Source: Actinomadura macra NBRC 14102 (GTDB taxonomy: Bacteria > Actinomycetota > Actinomycetes > Streptosporangiales > Streptosporangiaceae). Taken from it: a stretch of 64,000 nucleotides of DNA. Made by a program: the position numbers and the translations under genes. The notes under the pieces are model-generated. The model saw only the letters and a program-made list of their open reading frames with translations. It ran no database searches and was not told the origin of the DNA. Shown here piece after piece: positions 60,251-64,000 of the stretch (position 1 is its first letter; each line of letters begins with the position of its first letter). The stretch is from contig NZ_BCQT01000018.1 of assembly GCF_001552215.1 (NCBI RefSeq), positions 248,001 to 312,000 of the forward strand, written 5' to 3'.

Positions 60251-62721
60251 CTCCTGCCGGTCGCGCCTCCCTGGAGGCGGAATGGGCGCTCTGGGGGCGT
60301 CCGGCGGGCGGCGGCGCCGGCCACGTGGTCCTGGCGTGCAGCGATGGCCGGCTCCGCCGCGCCCACTTCGAGAAGATCATTACCCGGTTCTCTCCAGGAA
60401 CGCCCGACACCGACGGTGCGCTCCCTCGCGTCACCATCGGTGCCCTGGACATCTCCAAGGTTCCTCACCTGGCCTTGGGTCTCCAGACATCGCAGCCCGT
60501 CCGGGATGACCAGGGCGTCACTACGATGCGGCTCTTCGTCTTTCCCTACAGCGTCCTCAGTAGGCGGGCCGTCGCCTACCGCGCCCTCTATCAACACCTG
60601 GCCGACGCCGCGCTTCCCGATTCCATGACGGGGCCGCCGGTCACCGTGCGGCCGCCGTTACTCGACACACGGGCCGTCGCGGCGGACATCCAGGAATTGG
60701 GTGCAGGTCCGGCGTGGGTGGCCGCTCTCGTGGCCCGCGGCCGGAACGTGTGCGTCGTCCAGGCGGAGTCCACGTCTCTGGACGAACGGCTGCGCTTCCT
60801 GGACGCGGTGGCGGCGCTGCTCCCGTACGGCTACCGTGCCAAGCTCACCACGACCACCTGGGCCAACAGCGCGACGCGCCACCCCTTCCGGCTGTTCTTC
60901 GCGCGGCACGCCGGAAACGGTGCCATCGGCATTCCCCTTCGGGGGCCTGCCGCGCCTCTCAGCGAATCGGTCACCGAGCGTGACCACCTCGGTCCGCTGA
61001 AGGCGGCGGTCGACCGGCTCGGCGCCGAGGCGGTGATCCGGTCATTTCTGGAAGATTCGGACCCCAGGTCTTGTAACGATCCCGGGCCTGCCGTGCGAGC
61101 CGTGCATGCCATGATCACCCCTCGTCCGCGGGCGGAGGTCACCGGCCTCGCCGAGCTCCGGGCACTGTTCGAACGGCCGGAGAACGTCCTGGCCCTGGAT
61201 CACCAGAGCGCTCGCCGGGCGATGTCCCGGCTGGTCGAGCTCGCCGAACCGCAGGACTGGCCGACGATCGACGCCTGGTGGCGGGATCTGGCGGGCGACG
61301 ACTTCGTCGGTCTGCTGACGCCGGCGTTCGAGAAGTGCCGTGCCCGGCTGTGGTCGGATGAGCCGGGCAAGATCCAGACGCAACTGCTCATCGCCTACCG
61401 GTACGAGCAGGGCGATGATTTCCTCGCGGCGCTCGTGGTCCCTCCCGGCCTGCCCCGCGACAGGGTCGAGCGCGGGCTGAGCGCCACGGCCCAGGCCGTC
61501 TACGACAGTGCGATCGTCTCCGGCGCGATGGCCGCGCACCCTCGCACGCTGCGGAGCCTGGTCGACCATCCGCAGGTGATGTGCGAGCTGGTCGCGCAGC
61601 TCGCCTCGTCCGATCCCGCCCGGCTGGAGCCGAGCATGGACTGGCTCGGGACGGTGCGCGCGAAGGACCCGCGGGTGCTGTCGGTGCTCCGCGACGTCCT
61701 GCTCGCCCGTGATCCGAGCCCGCTGCCATTGGAGCGCCTCGAAGGGCTCGCCGAGTCCGGACGCAGCTGCGTGGCAGCCCTGTTGGAGGCTGCCTGCGCG
61801 GTGGGGCGGCTCCCTTTGGTGCTGCAGGCCTTCGTCGAGATGCTCATCGAAGGCAGATCGATTCGACGGGACGAGAGCCGCTACTGGGCCGACCGGCTCA
61901 GCGGCTTGCGGCTCTCCGACCCCGGGTTCCAAGGGGTGATCGACGTCCTCCTCCTGGTGCTTGGTGGCCGTCCCGACATACTCCGCCATCTTGCCCAGGA
62001 CGCAGAGGATTCCTACCGCAGGAATTTCCTGCGCACGTGCGCGCTGCCCTGGCCGGACGGGCGAGGCCCGGCCGCCGTGCTGGCCGAGATCCTCGACGAG
62101 AGCGGATCCCGCGAGGCTCGCCTGACCCTTCCGGACGGTTCAGAGCACACCCCGCCCCTCCGGGCCTTGCTGGTCGAAGCACTGGGGCCGGTCACGAACC
62201 GACCCGTCGGAGGGGACGCCGACGCGATCGTCCAGGACCTCGTCGCCGGTTACCGGCAGGGCATGACCGCCGAACGATGCCTGGACGGGCTCGGCCCCGA
62301 TTCCTGGCCGGCCGTCCTCGCCGTGACCGTCGTCTGCCGGCTCGAACCGGCGCTCGTCCGGCAGGGCGTCATGCCCCGATCAGCCCGGCGGTGGAGCGCC
62401 GCCCTTGTCAGGCACCTGACCTCCGGGAGATGGGATCACGACCACGCACGTGACTTTTCCGCGCGGCTCCTGGAACGTGTGGTCGCCGACATGAAGGGAC
62501 GGCTGTCGCTTCTGCACGCCGTCGCGTCCGGGGAGCAGTCCCACCGGGACCTTCGCGACGTCCACGCCGTCCTGGAACGGGTGCTGGAGACGTTCGGTAC
62601 CGATCATGGAACCGCCCATGGACGGGCGGGCGCAGCCCGAGGACCAGAGCGCAACGGCCGCCCGGACACTGCGGCCCAGGGGTCCGAAGGGCGCTCCGTC
62701 ACCCGCGGGTCAGCTCAATAG
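60247..62721 (+). CDS. GAP1-like GTPase-associated protein, paralogue B
   Basis: 824 residues, overlapping the preceding gene by ATGA. It repeats the N-terminal domain of paralogue A (EAEWALWGRPAGG ... HFEKIITRFSPGTPDTDGALPRVTI; LRFLDAVAALLPYGYRAKLTTTTWANSATRHPFRLFF). The middle is helical as in A but much diverged, and B lacks the Gln-rich linker and basic tail of A. The C-terminus is low in order (AQGSEGRSVTRG). Two different GAP1-like proteins beside one GTPase suggest a heteromeric complex or specialised partners. It converges on and overlaps the GntR gene by 12 bases. Confidence 0.7.
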   Translation: MTPAGRASLEAEWALWGRPAGGGAGHVVLACSDGRLRRAHFEKIITRFSPGTPDTDGALPRVTIGALDISKVPHLALGLQTSQPVRDDQGVTTMRLFVFPYSVLSRRAVAYRALYQHLADAALPDSMTGPPVTVRPPLLDTRAVAADIQELGAGPAWVAALVARGRNVCVVQAESTSLDERLRFLDAVAALLPYGYRAKLTTTTWANSATRHPFRLFFARHAGNGAIGIPLRGPAAPLSESVTERDHLGPLKAAVDRLGAEAVIRSFLEDSDPRSCNDPGPAVRAVHAMITPRPRAEVTGLAELRALFERPENVLALDHQSARRAMSRLVELAEPQDWPTIDAWWRDLAGDDFVGLLTPAFEKCRARLWSDEPGKIQTQLLIAYRYEQGDDFLAALVVPPGLPRDRVERGLSATAQAVYDSAIVSGAMAAHPRTLRSLVDHPQVMCELVAQLASSDPARLEPSMDWLGTVRAKDPRVLSVLRDVLLARDPSPLPLERLEGLAESGRSCVAALLEAACAVGRLPLVLQAFVEMLIEGRSIRRDESRYWADRLSGLRLSDPGFQGVIDVLLLVLGGRPDILRHLAQDAEDSYRRNFLRTCALPWPDGRGPAAVLAEILDESGSREARLTLPDGSEHTPPLRALLVEALGPVTNRPVGGDADAIVQDLVAGYRQGMTAERCLDGLGPDSWPAVLAVTVVCRLEPALVRQGVMPRSARRWSAALVRHLTSGRWDHDHARDFSARLLERVVADMKGRLSLLHAVASGEQSHRDLRDVHAVLERVLETFGTDHGTAHGRAGAARGPERNGRPDTAAQGSEGRSVTRGSAQ

Positions 62722-63372
62722 GTCGCGTAGGAACCGGCGGTAGTCCTCGTGGAGGTCGTGGCACGCCTGCCGGGCCGGTTCGAACTCGCCCCTGAGCACG
62801 CCGTTGGCGAGGACGCGGTGCTGCTCCAGCGTGGCCTCGTCCATGGTGTTGCCGTTGGGGCTGATCTTGATCACGGTCGAGATCTCGCTGGTGAAGTCGT
62901 CCCAGAGACGGACCGCCGTCGCGGACTGGGCGCTGGCGACGATCGCACGATGGAAGCGGTGATCGGCGCTCGTCGCCTGGGCGCCGTGCGCGACGCACTG
63001 TTCGAGTTCGGCGAGCGCGGCCTCGACCTCGGTGGTGTCCAGGTCGCCGGGGGCCCGTCGGGTCGTCACGCCGAGAACGCCGCACTCGAGCACCTCGCGC
63101 ATCACGGTCACCTCGATGAGGGACCGCTGGGCGTCCTGGGACTGGACGGTGACGTCCTTCGCGGTCACGAAGGCGCCCCGGCCGACCTGGATGTCGACCA
63201 GGCCGAGCGAGCTCAGCATGCCGAGCGCCTCGCGGACGACGGGCCGGGAGACGCCGAACGTCTCCGACAGCCGCCGCTCTGACGGCAGGCGCTCGCCGGG
63301 GCTGTACCGGCCCGCCCGGATGTCCTGGAGCAGCTGGTCGGCGACGCGCGAGCGCTGTGTTCCTCCGCTCAC
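62710..63372 (-). CDS. GntR-family regulator, FadR subfamily
   Basis: 220 residues. The winged helix is at the N-terminus (QLLQDIRAGRYSPGERLPSERRLSETFGVSRPVVREALGMLSSLGLVDIQVGRGAFV), followed by a helical FCD ligand domain with likely metal-binding His residues (ADHRFHRAIVASAQ, EQHRVLANGVL, CHDLHEDY). The GTG at 63372 starts the family alignment. It is divergent from the TIM-barrel gene at the window end, and a FadR-type site (63714-63728) lies between them, so it probably controls that operon and itself. Confidence 0.88.
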   Translation of the reverse strand: MSGGTQRSRVADQLLQDIRAGRYSPGERLPSERRLSETFGVSRPVVREALGMLSSLGLVDIQVGRGAFVTAKDVTVQSQDAQRSLIEVTVMREVLECGVLGVTTRRAPGDLDTTEVEAALAELEQCVAHGAQATSADHRFHRAIVASAQSATAVRLWDDFTSEISTVIKISPNGNTMDEATLEQHRVLANGVLRGEFEPARQACHDLHEDYRRFLRDLLS

Positions 63373-63713
63373 CGGCGTCTGCTGTCCGGTCGCGGGGCCG
63401 GGACGCCGGCGGTGTGCGCATCCGGTGGAGCGCCCCGGCCGTTCGGGTCGTCACTACTGCGCCGCGTTCTCACTGGGTCGACTCCTTAGTTCGCTACCCG
63501 CCGGTCTGCGCGGCCGGGTCGGCCGAACGCCCCTGTCCGTTGAGCCTGCGCGGGTGCGCGGACCCGGTTCGCGGTGGGCGCCGCGGGCGACCGGCCACGT
63601 GGGGTGGCGCATGTGCAACATACCGGGCGCCTCGCCCGCGGTCGGCGCGAACCCGACTCCAATCTGCGTGAAGGCCCTGGACAGGAGCAGAGGGCGTTGC
63701 TACATTCCCGACA

Positions 63714-63728
63714 ACTGGTAAGACCAGT
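63714..63728. promoter_or_regulatory. FadR-type operator
   Basis: ACTGGT-AAG-ACCAGT is a perfect 6-3-6 inverted repeat containing TGGTnnnACCA, the core seen for FadR-subfamily GntR sites. A further half-site TACCAG follows at once. It is 41 bp before the TIM-barrel gene start. The rest of 63373-63713 shows no gene that I can identify. Confidence 0.7.
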
Positions 63729-63768
63729 AATACCAGAGTATGACCCTGTGAAGGAGGGGTGCTCACCG

Positions 63769-64000
63769 GTGCGTGACAGCAAGCCTGTTCCGGAGCCCGC
63801 GAAGGTGCCGTGGGCCCCGCGTATCGGGGTCGACGGTCGCAAGTTCCCGGGCGCCATGCGGGGCGGGTGCCACGACACGCTCGTTCGCGCCCATGAGGCC
63901 GGATTCGAGGGGGTCTTCTTCCGCACCGTGCTCGACATGAGCCCGACTCTCGACGCCGGCGAGCTACAGGAGATCCGCGATCACGCCGACGATCTCGGTA
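63769..64000 (+). CDS. TIM-barrel sugar isomerase/epimerase-like protein, N-terminal part (cut by window end)
   Basis: 77 residues of an open frame starting at GTG 63769, with AAGGAGGGG 11 bases upstream; an in-frame GTG at 63748 is the alternative. The sequence PRIGVDGRKFPGAMRGGCHDTLVRAHEAGFEGVFFRTVLDMSPTLDAGELQEIRDHADDLG has the strand-helix-strand-helix pattern of the xylose isomerase-like barrel. The gene is cut by the window edge. With a FadR-type regulator divergent from it, a catabolic sugar or sugar-acid operon probably starts here. Confidence 0.6.
   Translation, partial: MRDSKPVPEPAKVPWAPRIGVDGRKFPGAMRGGCHDTLVRAHEAGFEGVFFRTVLDMSPTLDAGELQEIRDHADDLG

Noticed and set aside
1..64000. 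tRNA, rRNA, CRISPR, phage integration sites or complete insertion sequences
   Set aside because: I looked for cloverleaf-like repeats, regular repeat-spacer arrays and transposase motifs by eye and found none; a dedicated search could still reveal small RNAs.

Overview
The window is high-GC DNA with strong G/C bias at third codon positions, frequent GTG starts and many ATGA/GTGA stop-start overlaps. Together with an F420-type LLM oxidoreductase, a SARP-type promoter, two cytochromes P450 and a fatty-acyl-AMP ligase remnant, this points to a filamentous actinomycete, possibly an Actinomadura-like member of the Streptosporangiales. The assignment is inferred from gene content only. I saw no rRNA, tRNA, CRISPR array or intact insertion sequence.

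Layout. 1-2.2 kb (minus): the 3' part of a VMAP-type conflict system, with trypco1, a trypsin-VMAP-C protein and the start of a MoxR-like ATPase that runs off the edge. 2.3-7.8 kb: a small Arg-rich protein, an FtsX remnant, a secreted isoaspartyl peptidase, a lipoprotein/membrane-protein pair, an LLM oxidoreductase and a ferredoxin-MBL protein. 8.25-21.2 kb (plus): a tightly coupled catabolic operon with a D-aminoacylase, a ribose-type ABC importer, an M20 peptidase, an MBL hydrolase, an IclR regulator, a D-amino-acid ammonia-lyase-like PLP enzyme, a KDPG-type aldolase, a KDG-type kinase and a TIM-barrel protein. The enzyme order fits catabolism of an N-acylated 2-amino-2-deoxy aldonic acid such as N-acetyl-D-glucosaminate. 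21.3-27.1 kb: a DNA glycosylase-like gene, then a minus-strand biosynthetic set (GNAT, IlvA-like PLP lyase, TauD-type dioxygenase, atypical P450, alcohol dehydrogenase) behind a promoter with the layout of a SARP site.

27.3-32.8 kb: an 1820-residue single-chain acyl-CoA carboxylase. 33.2-34.2 kb: a secreted M28 aminopeptidase. 34.3-41.5 kb: a LacI regulator, a divergent cupin gene and a dipeptide/oligopeptide-type ABC system, with palindromic operators between the divergent units. 41.7-48.7 kb: an SDR gene behind an ECF41-like promoter, a canonical P450, a lipoprotein, a membrane-anchored pentapeptide-repeat protein, and a TetR gene divergent from a Tat-exported amidohydrolase. 48.7-51.1 kb is a decayed island: an intact ACP, an acyl-CoA dehydrogenase fragment, a fatty-acyl-AMP ligase fragment and a 5'-truncated DUF418 gene, joined at two deletion junctions.

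51.1-62.7 kb holds a second putative conflict or signalling locus: a Ser/Thr kinase fused to MgtE-N-like repeats with a DUF4407 membrane protein (minus), divergent from a four-gene operon of a zinc-ribbon/vWA-like protein, a GTPase and two tandem GAP1-like paralogues (plus). The end has a FadR-type GntR regulator, its probable operator, and the start of a TIM-barrel epimerase-like gene.
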